NCBI GenBank assembly: GCA_947166905.1
Contig: CAMVFZ010000001.1
Span: 1 to 64,000, forward strand
Reading direction: 5' to 3'
DNA length: 64,000 bases
Origin: an uncultured Prevotellaceae bacterium
GTDB taxonomy: Bacteria > Bacteroidota > Bacteroidia > Bacteroidales > UBA932
The notes beneath the pieces are model-generated. The model saw only the letters and a program-made list of their open reading frames with translations, had not been told where the DNA came from and ran no database searches. The position numbers and the translations under genes are program-made. Shown piece after piece: positions 52,358-60,837 of this stretch (position 1 is its first letter; each line of letters opens with the position of its first letter).

Positions 52358-53440
52358 ATGGCAGAGAAAGAAATCACCTTGATGAAAGGCAATGAGGCCA
52401 TTGCCCACGCCGCCATCCGTTGCGGTTGCGACGGTTACTTCGGTTACCCTATCACTCCCCAGTCAGAGGTTCTTGAGACCCTGGCAGCAGAGAAGCCCTG
52501 GGAGACCACCGGAATGGTAGTTCTTCAGGCAGAGAGCGAGGTCGCTTCCATTAACATGGTATACGGCGGCGCCGCTTCTGGAAAGAGGGTTATGACATCT
52601 TCTTCCTCCCCTGGCGTAAGCCTTATGCAGGAGGGCATCTCCTATCTGGCAGGCGCAGAGCTTCCTTGCCTTATTGTAAACGTTTCCCGCGGAGGCCCCG
52701 GCCTTGGAACCATCCAGCCCAGCCAGGCCGATTATTTCCAGACCGTTAAAGGCGGTGGCCACGGAGACTATCGTCTTATCACCCTTGCCCCGGCATCGGT
52801 ACAGGAGATGGCAGACTTCGTAGACCTTGCCTTCGAGTTGGCATTCCGCTATCGCAACCCGGCCATGATACTGTCCGATGGTGCCATCGGCCAGATGATG
52901 GAAAAGGTGGTTCTCCCTCCTTTCAAGCCTCGCCGTACAGAGGAAGAGCTTGCAAAAGAGTGCCCTTGGGCCACTACAGGCCGCATCGGCATGCGCAAGC
53001 CTAATATCATTACTTCTCTTGCCCTTGTTTCTGAAGAGATGGAGCGTGTTAACCTTCGCCTTCAGGCCAAGTATAAAGTAATCCAGGAGAAAGAGGTCCG
53101 CTACGAAGAGTATATGACCGACGATGCAGAGTATCTGATCGTGGCCTTCGGTAGCGCAGCACGTATTTCCAAGAAGGTTATTTCCATCGCCCGCGAACAG
53201 GGCATCAAGGTTGGCCTTCTGCGTCCTATCACCCTGTGGCCTTTCCCTTCAAAGCGTATCGCAGAGCTGGGCAAGAAGGTCAAAGGCATCCTCTCTCTTG
53301 AGATCAACGCCGGCCAGATGGTAGAAGACATCCGCCTGGCAGTGGAATGCAAGGTACCCGTCAAGTGGTACGGCCGTCTTGGCGGCATCATTCCGGAGCC
53401 GGAGGAAGTTGTAGAAGAAATCAGGAAAATGACCCTCTAA
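52358..53440 (+). CDS. vorB: 2-oxoacid:ferredoxin oxidoreductase, alpha subunit (VorB-like)
   Basis: 360 residues. The alpha-subunit family features are GNEAIAHAAIRCGCDGYFGYPITPQSE split at the pyrimidine-binding core, TSSSSPGVSLMQEGI and RGGPGLGTIQPSQADYF. In Bacteroides these are named 3-methyl-2-oxobutanoate dehydrogenase VorB; 2-oxoglutarate oxidoreductases (KorA) are similar, and the choice here rests on the ilvE and buk neighbours. Confidence 0.88.
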   Translation: MAEKEITLMKGNEAIAHAAIRCGCDGYFGYPITPQSEVLETLAAEKPWETTGMVVLQAESEVASINMVYGGAASGKRVMTSSSSPGVSLMQEGISYLAGAELPCLIVNVSRGGPGLGTIQPSQADYFQTVKGGGHGDYRLITLAPASVQEMADFVDLAFELAFRYRNPAMILSDGAIGQMMEKVVLPPFKPRRTEEELAKECPWATTGRIGMRKPNIITSLALVSEEMERVNLRLQAKYKVIQEKEVRYEEYMTDDAEYLIVAFGSAARISKKVISIAREQGIKVGLLRPITLWPFPSKRIAELGKKVKGILSLEINAGQMVEDIRLAVECKVPVKWYGRLGGIIPEPEEVVEEIRKMTL

Positions 53441-53453
53441 ACCCAGAAGCGCT

Positions 53454-54218
53454 ATGACAAAAGAAGAAATAATGCAGCCGGAGAACATCGTTTACCGCAA
53501 ACCGGAACTGCTCAATGACGTACCCATGCACTACTGCCCCGGCTGTAGCCACGGAGTTGTACACAAACTCGTCGCCGAAGTCATCGCAGAGATGGGTATG
53601 ACAGATAAGACTATCGCAATATCTCCTGTAGGTTGCGCAGTCTTCGCTTATAAATACATCGATGTAGACTGGCAGGAGGCCGCTCACGGCCGTGCTCCGG
53701 CACTGGCCAGCGCAGTAAAACGCCTGTGGCCGGACCGCCTGGTATTCACATATCAGGGCGACGGTGACCTGGCTTGCATCGGCACCGGTGAGACAATCCA
53801 CGCCCTTAACCGCGGAGAGAACATCACCATCATCTTCATCAACAATGCAATTTACGGTATGACCGGTGGCCAGATGGCTCCTACTACCCTGCTTGGAATG
53901 AAGACTGTTACCTGCCCTTACGGCCGTGTTCCCGAGCTTCACGGATATCCTCTCAAGATGGCCGATATCGCCGTCGGTCTGCAGGGTACCTGCTACGTAA
54001 CACGCCAGTCCGTGCACAGTGTCGCCGCCATTATGAAGGCCAAGAAGGCCATCAGAAAGGCTTTCGAATACTCAATGCAGGGCAAGGGTTCCAACCTGGT
54101 AGAGATTGTTTCTACCTGCAATACCAACTGGAGAATGTCCCCTGACAAAGCAAACAAGTGGATGGAAGAGAACATGTTCCCGTTCTACCCGCTGGGAGAC
54201 CTCAAGGATAACGGTTAA
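53454..54218 (+). CDS. vorA: 2-oxoacid:ferredoxin oxidoreductase, TPP-binding beta subunit
   Basis: 254 residues. Thiamin diphosphate site: CPGCSHGVVHKL at the N-terminus, and the GDGDL...NN motif in YQGDGDLACIG...INNAIYGMTGGQ. Decarboxylates the branched-chain 2-oxoacid to acyl-CoA while reducing ferredoxin. 13 bases after vorB. Confidence 0.9.
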   Translation: MTKEEIMQPENIVYRKPELLNDVPMHYCPGCSHGVVHKLVAEVIAEMGMTDKTIAISPVGCAVFAYKYIDVDWQEAAHGRAPALASAVKRLWPDRLVFTYQGDGDLACIGTGETIHALNRGENITIIFINNAIYGMTGGQMAPTTLLGMKTVTCPYGRVPELHGYPLKMADIAVGLQGTCYVTRQSVHSVAAIMKAKKAIRKAFEYSMQGKGSNLVEIVSTCNTNWRMSPDKANKWMEENMFPFYPLGDLKDNG

Positions 54219-54229
54219 ATCGAATTGCC

Positions 54230-54772
54230 ATGACACAGGAAATTATCATATCAGGTTTCGGAGGACAGGGTGTCCTCTCAATGGGAAAGATCCTTGCTTA
54301 TGCAGGTCTTATGGAAGATAAGGAGGTTACATGGATGCCGGCTTACGGCCCGGAGCAGCGCGGTGGTACCGCAAACGTTACCGTGATTGTGAGCGACGAT
54401 CCCGTTTCTTCCCCTATCCTCAGTAGCTACGATACCGCTATCGTGCTTAACCAGCCTTCACTGGAGAAGTTCGAGCCCAAGGTAAAGCCCGGCGGTACGC
54501 TTATTTATGACGGATACGGCATCAATGTCCCGCCCACTCGCAAGGACATCAATGTTTACCGTATTGACGCCATGGATACCGCCGCTGCGCTCAATATGAT
54601 TAAGGTGTTCAATATGATGGTTCTGGGCGGTTTGCTCAAGATTCATCCGGTAGTTAGCATTGAGAGCGTGCTCAAAGCGCTGCGCAAAACTCTTCCGGAG
54701 CGTCATCACCACCTTATCCCGATGAACGAGGAGGCTATCCGCAAGGGCATGGAAATTATTGAAAAACAGTAG
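54230..54772 (+). CDS. vorC: 2-oxoacid:ferredoxin oxidoreductase, gamma subunit
   Basis: 180 residues. The CoA-binding gamma domain is recognised by SGFGGQGVLSMGKILAYAG near the N-terminus and ARMPAYGPEQRGGTANVTV-like text (here MPAYGPEQRGGTANVTVIVS). Completes the four-subunit enzyme and ends the operon; about 110 bases separate it from rplY. Confidence 0.9.
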   Translation: MTQEIIISGFGGQGVLSMGKILAYAGLMEDKEVTWMPAYGPEQRGGTANVTVIVSDDPVSSPILSSYDTAIVLNQPSLEKFEPKVKPGGTLIYDGYGINVPPTRKDINVYRIDAMDTAAALNMIKVFNMMVLGGLLKIHPVVSIESVLKALRKTLPERHHHLIPMNEEAIRKGMEIIEKQ

Positions 54773-54791
54773 GATATAAAAAAATATTCAT

Positions 54792-54799
54792 TAACTTTG
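54792..54799 (+). promoter_or_regulatory. -7 box of rplY-pth
   Basis: TAACTTTG, 85 bases before the rplY ATG, giving an unusually structured leader. Confidence 0.55.
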
Positions 54800-54810
54800 C
54801 GGTCCCAAAT

Positions 54811-54855
54811 AAAAGCCAAAGGGCTTTTGGTGCAATGGGGTCTGCCCCGGCAGAC
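54811..54855 (+). promoter_or_regulatory. Structured leader of rplY
   Basis: Two hairpins lie between promoter and gene: AAAAGCC/GGCTTTT (54811-54828) and GTCTGC/GCAGAC (54840-54855). Leader hairpins often serve ribosomal-protein autoregulation; no known Rfam class is recognised by eye. Confidence 0.4.
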
Positions 54856-54883
54856 TGAGTAACACATTTTATATCAATTAATT

Positions 54884-55459
54884 ATGAAGCATTTTGAGTT
54901 AAAGGGCCAGCTTCGTCAGGTTGGCAACAAAGCAGCCATCAAGGCTATCCGCGCACAGGGTCTTGTTCCTTGCAACCTTTACGGTCTTGGAATTGAGAAC
55001 GTTCTTTTCACTGTTGATGCCAAGGATCTCAAGGGTCTTACCCACACTCCCGCATCTTTCATCGTAGACCTTGTACTTGATGGCAAGAAGTACACTGCAG
55101 TTGTACACGAGCTTCAGTTCCACCCTATCGAGGACGTATGCCTTCACGTAGATTTCCTCCAGGTAAACGAAGAGAAGCCCATCGCTATTACCGTGCCTCT
55201 TAACATTACCGGACACGCAGCAGGTGTTCAGGCCGGTGGTAAGTTCGTTAAGAACGTTCGTGAGCTCCGCATCAGCGCTCTCATGAAGAACCTCCCTGAT
55301 CAGCTTGACATCGACATCACCAAGCTTGGTATCGGTGAGAACATCGTAGCAGGTGACCTCCAGTTTGAGAATGTTACCATCCTCAACCCCAAGTCTACCA
55401 TCATCTGCGGTGTTAAGGCTACCCGCCAGTCTGCACAGGCCGCTCCTGCAGCCGAGTAA
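54884..55459 (+). CDS. rplY: 50S ribosomal protein L25 (Ctc/TL5 form)
   Basis: 191 residues. N-terminal 5S-rRNA-binding L25 domain (1 to about 90) and C-terminal TL5/Ctc beta domain. The opening GQLRQVGNKAAIKAIRAQGLVPCNLYG is the usual L25 start. Binds 5S rRNA in the large subunit. Two bases ahead of pth, a widely conserved pairing. Confidence 0.94.
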   Translation: MKHFELKGQLRQVGNKAAIKAIRAQGLVPCNLYGLGIENVLFTVDAKDLKGLTHTPASFIVDLVLDGKKYTAVVHELQFHPIEDVCLHVDFLQVNEEKPIAITVPLNITGHAAGVQAGGKFVKNVRELRISALMKNLPDQLDIDITKLGIGENIVAGDLQFENVTILNPKSTIICGVKATRQSAQAAPAAE

Positions 55460-55461
55460 TC

Positions 55462-56133
55462 ATGGCACTTGCCAAATTTCTAAGCCGTCTGTTTTGCTCT
55501 CACAAGGAGCAACAGGCGGTTTTTCAAAAGAAAGAGGGCTGTGACGCCCCCGTAGAAGAACCAATGGAGAAGTTTCTTATAGCCGGTCTTGGCAACATCG
55601 GCGCAGAGTATGCGCAGACAAGGCACAATATGGGCTTTATGGTCTTGGACGAATGGGCCAAGGCCACGGAAACCGTATTCAAGACCGAGCGCTACGGAGA
55701 CGTTGCAAGCATTAATTTCAAGGGCCGCCAGTTCTGGCTGCTCAAGCCTTCCACCTATATGAATCTTAGTGGAAATGCGGTCCGATACTGGCTTGAGAAA
55801 CTCAACATCCCCCAGGAACATCTTGTCGTCATCTGCGACGACCTCAACCTCCCCTTCGGGACTCTGCGAATGAAAACTCAGGGCAGCGACGGAGGACATA
55901 ACGGGCTTACCCATATCATCGGCACTCTGGGCAGTGCGCAGTTCACCAGGATACGAATTGGAATCGGAAACGACTTCAGCCGTGGTGGTCAGATAGACTT
56001 TGTGCTTGGAAAACTGGCCCCGGAAGAGCTGGAAGCAGTACCTGCAATGGCTAACAAAGTGATAGCCGGAATAAAAACTTTCGCGCTGGAATCTGCACAA
56101 AAAGCCATGAATTTCGTCAATACAAGGGCCTAA
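55462..56133 (+). CDS. pth: Peptidyl-tRNA hydrolase with possible N-terminal extension
   Basis: Frees tRNAs from stalled peptides. The enzyme core starts MEKFLIAGLGNIGAEYAQTRHNMGF at residue 35, with the catalytic His in TRHNMGF, and continues through VICDDLNLPFGTLRMK and GSDGGHNGL. The ATG at 55462, two bases after rplY, adds 34 residues with Cys and mixed charge, while the ATG at 55564 fits the normal family start. Tight coupling to rplY favours the longer form; family length (about 189) favours the shorter. Confidence 0.92.
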   Translation: MALAKFLSRLFCSHKEQQAVFQKKEGCDAPVEEPMEKFLIAGLGNIGAEYAQTRHNMGFMVLDEWAKATETVFKTERYGDVASINFKGRQFWLLKPSTYMNLSGNAVRYWLEKLNIPQEHLVVICDDLNLPFGTLRMKTQGSDGGHNGLTHIIGTLGSAQFTRIRIGIGNDFSRGGQIDFVLGKLAPEELEAVPAMANKVIAGIKTFALESAQKAMNFVNTRA

Positions 56134-56249
56134 AATGGCATTTTTTCGTGTTTTTATGTAATTTTTTGATGTTTTTCTTGTTTTTAACGTTTCAATATCT
56201 TAACTTGCAGACGGTTAAAATAGATTCACCATTAAAAACACATTAAACC

Positions 56250-56423
56250 ATGAAAGCTCTTGTTGAGAAAATTAAAGCCGAGTACGAGGCATTTGCAGTT
56301 AACGCAGACGCTCAGGTAGTAAAGGGTAACAAAGCAGCTGGTGCTCGCGCACGTAAGGCCGCTCTTGATCTTATGAAAGACCTGAAAGAGTTCAGAAAGG
56401 TTTCTGTAGAGGCTGCAAAATAA
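56250..56423 (+). CDS. Histone H1-like Hc1 family protein
   Basis: 57 residues, Lys/Ala-rich and helical: MKALVEKIKAEYEAF, then VVKGNKAAGARARKAALDL and KEFRKVSVEAAK. This matches the small Hc1-like (PF07432) proteins of Bacteroidota, predicted to bind DNA. The gene is a single unit with its own AT-rich upstream region and a strong terminator. Confidence 0.85.
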   Translation: MKALVEKIKAEYEAFAVNADAQVVKGNKAAGARARKAALDLMKDLKEFRKVSVEAAK

Positions 56424-56440
56424 GTCTTAAACAGAGCAAG

Positions 56441-56478
56441 TTAAAGGTGTCCGGAAACGGGCACCTTAATTTTTTTTA
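56441..56478 (+). terminator. Terminator of the Hc1-like gene
   Basis: Stem TTAAAGGTG...CACCTTAA with GC-rich tip, followed by a T8 run. Confidence 0.85.
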
Positions 56479-56553
56479 AATTTTTCACATTTTTTTGCAA
56501 CGTTTTAAAATCAACCTGCATCTATAAGGCAGGTTTAGGTTTTAGTACACGTT

Positions 56554-56605
56554 AAATCGCCGGAGTTTTCAAGCAATTGGAACCCCGGCGGTTTGATATT
56601 TATTT
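56554..56605 (+). terminator. Second hairpin upstream of the membrane protein gene
   Basis: AAATCGCCGG pairs with CCGGCGGTTT (one mismatch, inner GTT/AAC), followed by TTGATATTTATTTT. Another smaller hairpin (CCTGC/GCAGG) lies at about 56515-56535. The gap 56470-56638 holds nothing else but the promoter. Confidence 0.65.
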
Positions 56606-56607
56606 TG

Positions 56608-56615
56608 TATATTTG
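56608..56615 (+). promoter_or_regulatory. -7 box of the membrane protein gene
   Basis: TATATTTG, 24 bases before the ATG at 56639. Confidence 0.5.
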
Positions 56616-56638
56616 CCGGAACCAAACATCAAAAAAAG

Positions 56639-57103
56639 ATGGAAAAGAAAAAACTTCATCCCCTGGCCTACGTCTATCTGACTATAGCGTTCCTGTACTT
56701 TGCAGCATCGGCAGTCCTGAACTTCTGGATTGTTGCCGATAATCCGGAAATATTGTCCTTGGGCCTGCTTGCACGAATCTTTATCTTCGCTGTGATTGCA
56801 ATTTATACAAAGTGCGCCTATGAGATGATCCGCCTGATGATGGGAAAGGAATCCGATTACCCGTTTTACTTTATGGGAGTCCTTGGCATGCACCTGGTTG
56901 CCATTGCCGTTGCGCTGATCAAATTCGGGATACCCGGCGACATGCTGTTCCTGGGCATAGTGATGTATCTGGTTATTCCCGCCGGCTTGTGGGGCCTTAC
57001 CCACCTGGCCGTGAATATGCCGGCTCCGGAGAAAATAGACAGCCCGGAAGAGGTCATGAGAAAGTATGCCGAAAGGCAGAAAGCCAACAAGGAGGCAGAT
57101 TAA
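56639..57103 (+). CDS. Four-helix membrane protein of unknown function
   Basis: 154 residues with four predicted membrane segments (about 10-33, 40-62, 75-97, 100-122) and a charged cytoplasmic C-terminus (EEVMRKYAERQKANKEAD). No family motif recognised. Single gene between Hc1-like and tpiA units, each with its own promoter. Confidence 0.6.
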   Translation: MEKKKLHPLAYVYLTIAFLYFAASAVLNFWIVADNPEILSLGLLARIFIFAVIAIYTKCAYEMIRLMMGKESDYPFYFMGVLGMHLVAIAVALIKFGIPGDMLFLGIVMYLVIPAGLWGLTHLAVNMPAPEKIDSPEEVMRKYAERQKANKEAD

Positions 57104-57110
57104 TATTCCA

Positions 57111-57142
57111 TTTGTCAAAGTTACATTTTATTAGTAATTTTG
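57111..57142 (+). promoter_or_regulatory. Promoter of tpiA
   Basis: TTTG (57111-57114), a 20-base spacer, TAATTTTG (57135-57142): full consensus match, 42 bases ahead of the ATG. Confidence 0.8.
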
Positions 57143-57183
57143 CGCGCCAATTTGGAAATCAAACAATAAACTTACTATAGATT

Positions 57184-57939
57184 ATGAGAAAGAAAATCGT
57201 TGCAGGAAACTGGAAGATGAACACCACAGTTCCTGAGGGCGTAGAGCTCGCAAAGGCAGTTGCCGCAAAGGCTAAAGAGGTTCCCGCAGGCGTAGAGCTT
57301 GTTGTAGCACCTCCTTTCACCCACCTGGCACTTGTTGCCGATGCTCTCAAGGGCAGCCCCGTTAAGCTTTCTGCACAGAACTGCGCAGACAAGGAGAAAG
57401 GCGCTTATACCGGTGAGGTATCAGTAGCAATGCTTTGCTCCGTTGGTTGCGATTACACCATCCTTGGCCACTCAGAGCGCCGTCAGTATTACGGTGAGAC
57501 CGATGCCAAGCTTGTAGAGAAGACCAAGCTCGCTCTTGCAGCAGGCCTTAAGGTTATCCTTTGCGTAGGTGAGAACCTTGACGAGCGCGAGGCCGGCAAG
57601 CACTTCGACGTCGTTTCTAACCAGACCAAGGCTGTTCTTTACAACTTCACCGCAGAGGATATGAAGAACATTGTTGTAGCTTACGAGCCTGTATGGGCCA
57701 TCGGTACCGGTAAGACCGCTACCGCAGAGCAGGCAGAGGAAATCCACGCTTGCATCCGCAAGGTACTTGCAGACAAGTTCGGTGCACAGGTGGCAGACGA
57801 CACCACCATCCTTTACGGTGGCAGCTGCAAGCCTTCAAACGCTAAGGAACTCTTCGCTCAGCCCGATATCGACGGCGGCCTCATCGGTGGCGCAGCCCTC
57901 AAGGCAGAAGACTTCATCGGCATCGCAGTTTCCTTCTAA
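57184..57939 (+). CDS. tpiA: Triosephosphate isomerase
   Basis: 251-residue TIM barrel interconverting dihydroxyacetone phosphate and glyceraldehyde-3-phosphate. Catalytic Lys in NWKMN, His in LGHSERR, Glu in [14 protein letters not shown], and the phosphate loop GGSCKPSN. Ends at a strong terminator. Confidence 0.97.
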   Translation: MRKKIVAGNWKMNTTVPEGVELAKAVAAKAKEVPAGVELVVAPPFTHLALVADALKGSPVKLSAQNCADKEKGAYTGEVSVAMLCSVGCDYTILGHSERRQYYGETDAKLVEKTKLALAAGLKVILCVGENLDEREAGKHFDVVSNQTKAVLYNFTAEDMKNIVVAYEPVWAIGTGKTATAEQAEEIHACIRKVLADKFGAQVADDTTILYGGSCKPSNAKELFAQPDIDGGLIGGAALKAEDFIGIAVSF

Positions 57940-57962
57940 GATACCGGAACACAATCATTTAG

Positions 57963-57996
57963 AGAATCCGCATTTGCTAATGCGGATTCTTTTTTG
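57963..57996 (+). terminator. Terminator of tpiA
   Basis: A perfect 12-bp stem (57963-57974 with 57979-57990, TGCT loop) followed by T6. Confidence 0.95.
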
Positions 57997-58004
57997 TATC
58001 TTTC
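57973..58004 (+). promoter_or_regulatory. Promoter embedded in the tpiA terminator
   Basis: TTTG (57973-57976) in the hairpin loop region, a 20-base spacer and TATCTTTC (57997-58004), 27 bases before the SecD-head lipoprotein gene. Confidence 0.45.
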
Positions 58005-58030
58005 GGCATACGTATCAAATACTTGGGCTT

Positions 58031-58951
58031 ATGAAAACTGGAATCCGTTTACTAATACTTGCCGTTTCCGTAGTGGCGTTATCCGCCTGTGGAGGCAACC
58101 GACACGTAACAATGGAAGAATACGGAGGGCTCAGAGCAACCATAGAGCTTAAGTCCCCGAACGCCATGAACGCCATTAAAGACAGGATAGAAAAGTCCGG
58201 GATTCCCAATGTCTCCTTCAAGAAAGAAAGCAGTAGGCCACTTTTTATTGTGGAGTTTCCCGGTTTAAGGGACATCGAGCGTGTTAAAACTCTTCTGGCA
58301 GCCTCTGGCAACCTCGAATTCTGGCCGACGTTTAACGTAAAAGACGTGCCCGTTTTTTCTTCATTCAACAATCAACCAGACGATTATATTCCGGCCGCAT
58401 TCGTCCAGCTATTCGCACTTCTTGGCCACGACGATTCGTATTGCTACGGCGCTCGTCTTGGGTTGGCTAAGGAGGCAGATACTGCACAGATAAACAATAT
58501 CCTTTCCTCGCCTAGAATAAAAGAGTATTTACCCAAAGGGCTACGCACTTACTGGTCACTCAAACCCTTTGTAAACACTGATGATGTTTACGAGCTTGTT
58601 GCTATAAATGCATCTGACGGAAAAGCACCATTGGATGGCAGCTATATTACAGAAGTGTCAGTAGAAACAGAGCCTACTCCCTTAGTTAACATCCAACTTA
58701 ATGATGAGGGCACTAAAATATGGGAATGGCTCACTACTAACAATGTTGGGGAACAGATAGCAATGGTCCTGGACGGAAAAGTATTATCCGCCCCTTTGGT
58801 AAATTCGGCTATCACATTAGGTAAAAGTCAAATATCCGGAGAGTTTACAATAGAAGAAGTAAATGATATGGCCAACATCCTGGAGAGTAGCAAGAATCCG
58901 ATACGCGTGGTCATAAAAGAAATCGAACGGGTTGAACCCACTGCAGAATAA
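58031..58951 (+). CDS. Lipoprotein with SecD periplasmic (P1/head) domain
   Basis: 306 residues. Start at the ATG at 58031, which opens a lipoprotein signal with LSAC (Cys19); a long in-frame upstream extension runs back through the terminator and tpiA and is rejected. The C-terminal half contains TPLVNIQLNDEGTKIWEWLT, AMVLDGKVLSAPLV and SGEFTIEEVNDMANIL, which are the strands of the SecD large extracytoplasmic domain, and the first half resembles its ferredoxin-like part. No SecD membrane segments exist. A lipid-anchored, stand-alone SecD head is unusual; it is ten bases ahead of a PrsW-like protease gene. Confidence 0.78.
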   Translation: MKTGIRLLILAVSVVALSACGGNRHVTMEEYGGLRATIELKSPNAMNAIKDRIEKSGIPNVSFKKESSRPLFIVEFPGLRDIERVKTLLAASGNLEFWPTFNVKDVPVFSSFNNQPDDYIPAAFVQLFALLGHDDSYCYGARLGLAKEADTAQINNILSSPRIKEYLPKGLRTYWSLKPFVNTDDVYELVAINASDGKAPLDGSYITEVSVETEPTPLVNIQLNDEGTKIWEWLTTNNVGEQIAMVLDGKVLSAPLVNSAITLGKSQISGEFTIEEVNDMANILESSKNPIRVVIKEIERVEPTAE

Positions 58952-58961
58952 CATCGACCTT

Positions 58962-60206
58962 ATGAAAAACCGCATAATAGCCATATTATCCGTAATCATC
59001 GGCTTTCTGCCGATGGTGTCCCGTGCGCAGGAGAAATCGGCGCAGTCGTTCCATATCTACAAATATACGTATGTTGAATCAGTCGATTATGACAACAACC
59101 GCAGCATAGACAGCCTGTATGTTAACGGGAACTACTATTATATTATTGATATAGATAATGGTCAAGTCACAGAAGCCTGGAGCTGGAACGCGGGGGAATA
59201 CGATTTAGAAGACCCTAAGACATTGTATTATTCTGAAGACAGACACGTCTACCACACGCTGAACGATACTTTTATTTTCTCTGAAGACCTGAGTACAGTA
59301 TATTTATATGTCAGAGTCGGCGAATACGCCGGATGCGTTCTGACGGACGAATTTGACGTTCCGGCCGATAAAATTTTTTACCAGTATGACGACGATACAG
59401 ATTCTGGTGAAGATGAAGTCGAGCAGCTTCTGGGGTTGACCGCACCGGTTAAAAAACCCAACACCTGGCATTATATACTTTACATTCTGCTGGCAATTCT
59501 TCCCGGAGCAGTCCTGTTTGCCTTTATCCGCTGGCGCGACCGCCTGCGTCCTGAGCCTATTAAAGAGCTGACGATTGCCTTCCTCATGGGCGCGCTTACA
59601 ATACTGCCGGCAATCGGGCTAGAGATCCTGATATCCAAATCCAACTTCCTGTATCCCGACGGTGCGCTGTGGCTCAATTGCAGCTGGATAGGCTTCATTA
59701 ACGCCGCCCTTCCGGAAGAGCTGGTCAAGATATCCGCCCTTATACTGTTCTTCCGCTGGAGAAAGCATCAGAACGAGTTCATGGACGGCATCGTCTATGC
59801 GGCCTGCATCGGCCTGGGATTCGCCCTCGCAGAGAATATCAAATACATTGTGTCCACCCTGGAAGCCAGCGGCGTAGGCGTTGCCGTTGCCTCTACAACG
59901 GTAGTTCGTGCGCTCATGGCAGTCCCCTGCCACTTCGGCTGCGGCATACTGATGGGCTACTTCTTCTCTTACTTCCTGTTCATCCCCGCCCGAAGATGGC
60001 TTAGCCTTTCGCTGGCCTTCCTTGCGCCGTTCGTATTCCACGGCATCTACGATTCGCTGCTTTACATATACTCATTCAGCTTGCCACTCCAGGAACACTG
60101 GACGTTCGTGTTCATGTTCGTGTTCTTTGCAATCTTCTTCTACGTAAACCAGCTTTGCGTGAAAGCCATCCGCTCCGCCCTCAAGACGGACAGCGGAATA
60201 AAATAG
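58962..60206 (+). CDS. PrsW-like intramembrane protease with extracytoplasmic N-terminal domain
   Basis: 414 residues from the ATG at 58962. A signal peptide (about 1-22, SRAQ) is followed by a secreted beta-rich domain (about 25-155) and then about eight membrane helices. PrsW motifs are seen: PEELVKISAL (EExxK), GIVYAACIGLGFALAENIKYI split at GFAxxEN, CHFGCGILMG, and HGIYDSLL. Members cut anti-sigma or other single-pass membrane proteins. The added outer domain suggests signal sensing. Its stop is one base from the end of the convergent operon. Confidence 0.83.
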   Translation: MKNRIIAILSVIIGFLPMVSRAQEKSAQSFHIYKYTYVESVDYDNNRSIDSLYVNGNYYYIIDIDNGQVTEAWSWNAGEYDLEDPKTLYYSEDRHVYHTLNDTFIFSEDLSTVYLYVRVGEYAGCVLTDEFDVPADKIFYQYDDDTDSGEDEVEQLLGLTAPVKKPNTWHYILYILLAILPGAVLFAFIRWRDRLRPEPIKELTIAFLMGALTILPAIGLEILISKSNFLYPDGALWLNCSWIGFINAALPEELVKISALILFFRWRKHQNEFMDGIVYAACIGLGFALAENIKYIVSTLEASGVGVAVASTTVVRALMAVPCHFGCGILMGYFFSYFLFIPARRWLSLSLAFLAPFVFHGIYDSLLYIYSFSLPLQEHWTFVFMFVFFAIFFYVNQLCVKAIRSALKTDSGIK

Positions 60207-60207
60207 A

Positions 60208-60834
60208 CTAATCCTGATAAGGGATAGTCATCGGAACCGTAACCAGACGGCGGTAGGTAGAATCTGCCGCCGTTAATTCGTGGTACCTGGCGAAGCATTT
60301 CAGGCCCTTGGTCACCTTGCTGTTATAGGTCTCAAGCTCATATTCATTATCCGGGCTGCCGATGAAAGAGACATTATCGCCGATGGGAACGAAATCCCCG
60401 CCCTTAAGCGTCAAGACCTCCGGCTGCGGCATCCTTTGCACCTTTGTGCCGATGTCATCCGGATCGGACGAATAAAACACGTAATAACGCATATACTTGG
60501 CCTCCGGCGTGCCCTCCGGGCCCGCATAGAAATACCGGCGTCCCAGGCTTACGCTGTGCCTTACGCCATCATCGTCCCTGAAACTGAACATCCACTCGCT
60601 CTTCTCCCACGTGCCGTCATCCGCCAGCCGATACACCTCCGACCTGAAGCCGAAGTACACGATTGGCAGCATGCACGCCACCGTGATGCCGATAACCATC
60701 GACAGCACCGCCAGCCCGCTATGGCCACTATCCTCGAACCGTGACGCAATCCCGCCGGCGATGCCCACAATAAAGACCGCGATCACCACCAAAATCAGGA
60801 TAAGTGCAATATTTCCAAGAAAAGTCAGGTGCAT
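60208..60834 (-). CDS. Two-helix membrane protein of unknown function
   Basis: 208 residues: membrane segments at about 6-28 and 42-62, then a soluble domain with WMFSFRDDDGVRHSVSLGRRYFY, which may be a compact beta fold. Three bases after the next gene in the same direction, so it belongs to the LecA-like operon. No family recognised. Confidence 0.6.
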   Translation of the reverse strand: MHLTFLGNIALILILVVIAVFIVGIAGGIASRFEDSGHSGLAVLSMVIGITVACMLPIVYFGFRSEVYRLADDGTWEKSEWMFSFRDDDGVRHSVSLGRRYFYAGPEGTPEAKYMRYYVFYSSDPDDIGTKVQRMPQPEVLTLKGGDFVPIGDNVSFIGSPDNEYELETYNSKVTKGLKCFARYHELTAADSTYRRLVTVPMTIPYQD

Positions 60835-60837
60835 AGG

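Noticed and set aside
57767-58030. 88-codon upstream extension of the SecD-head gene
   Set aside because: It runs out of frame through tpiA and the terminator, and would bury the lipoprotein signal.
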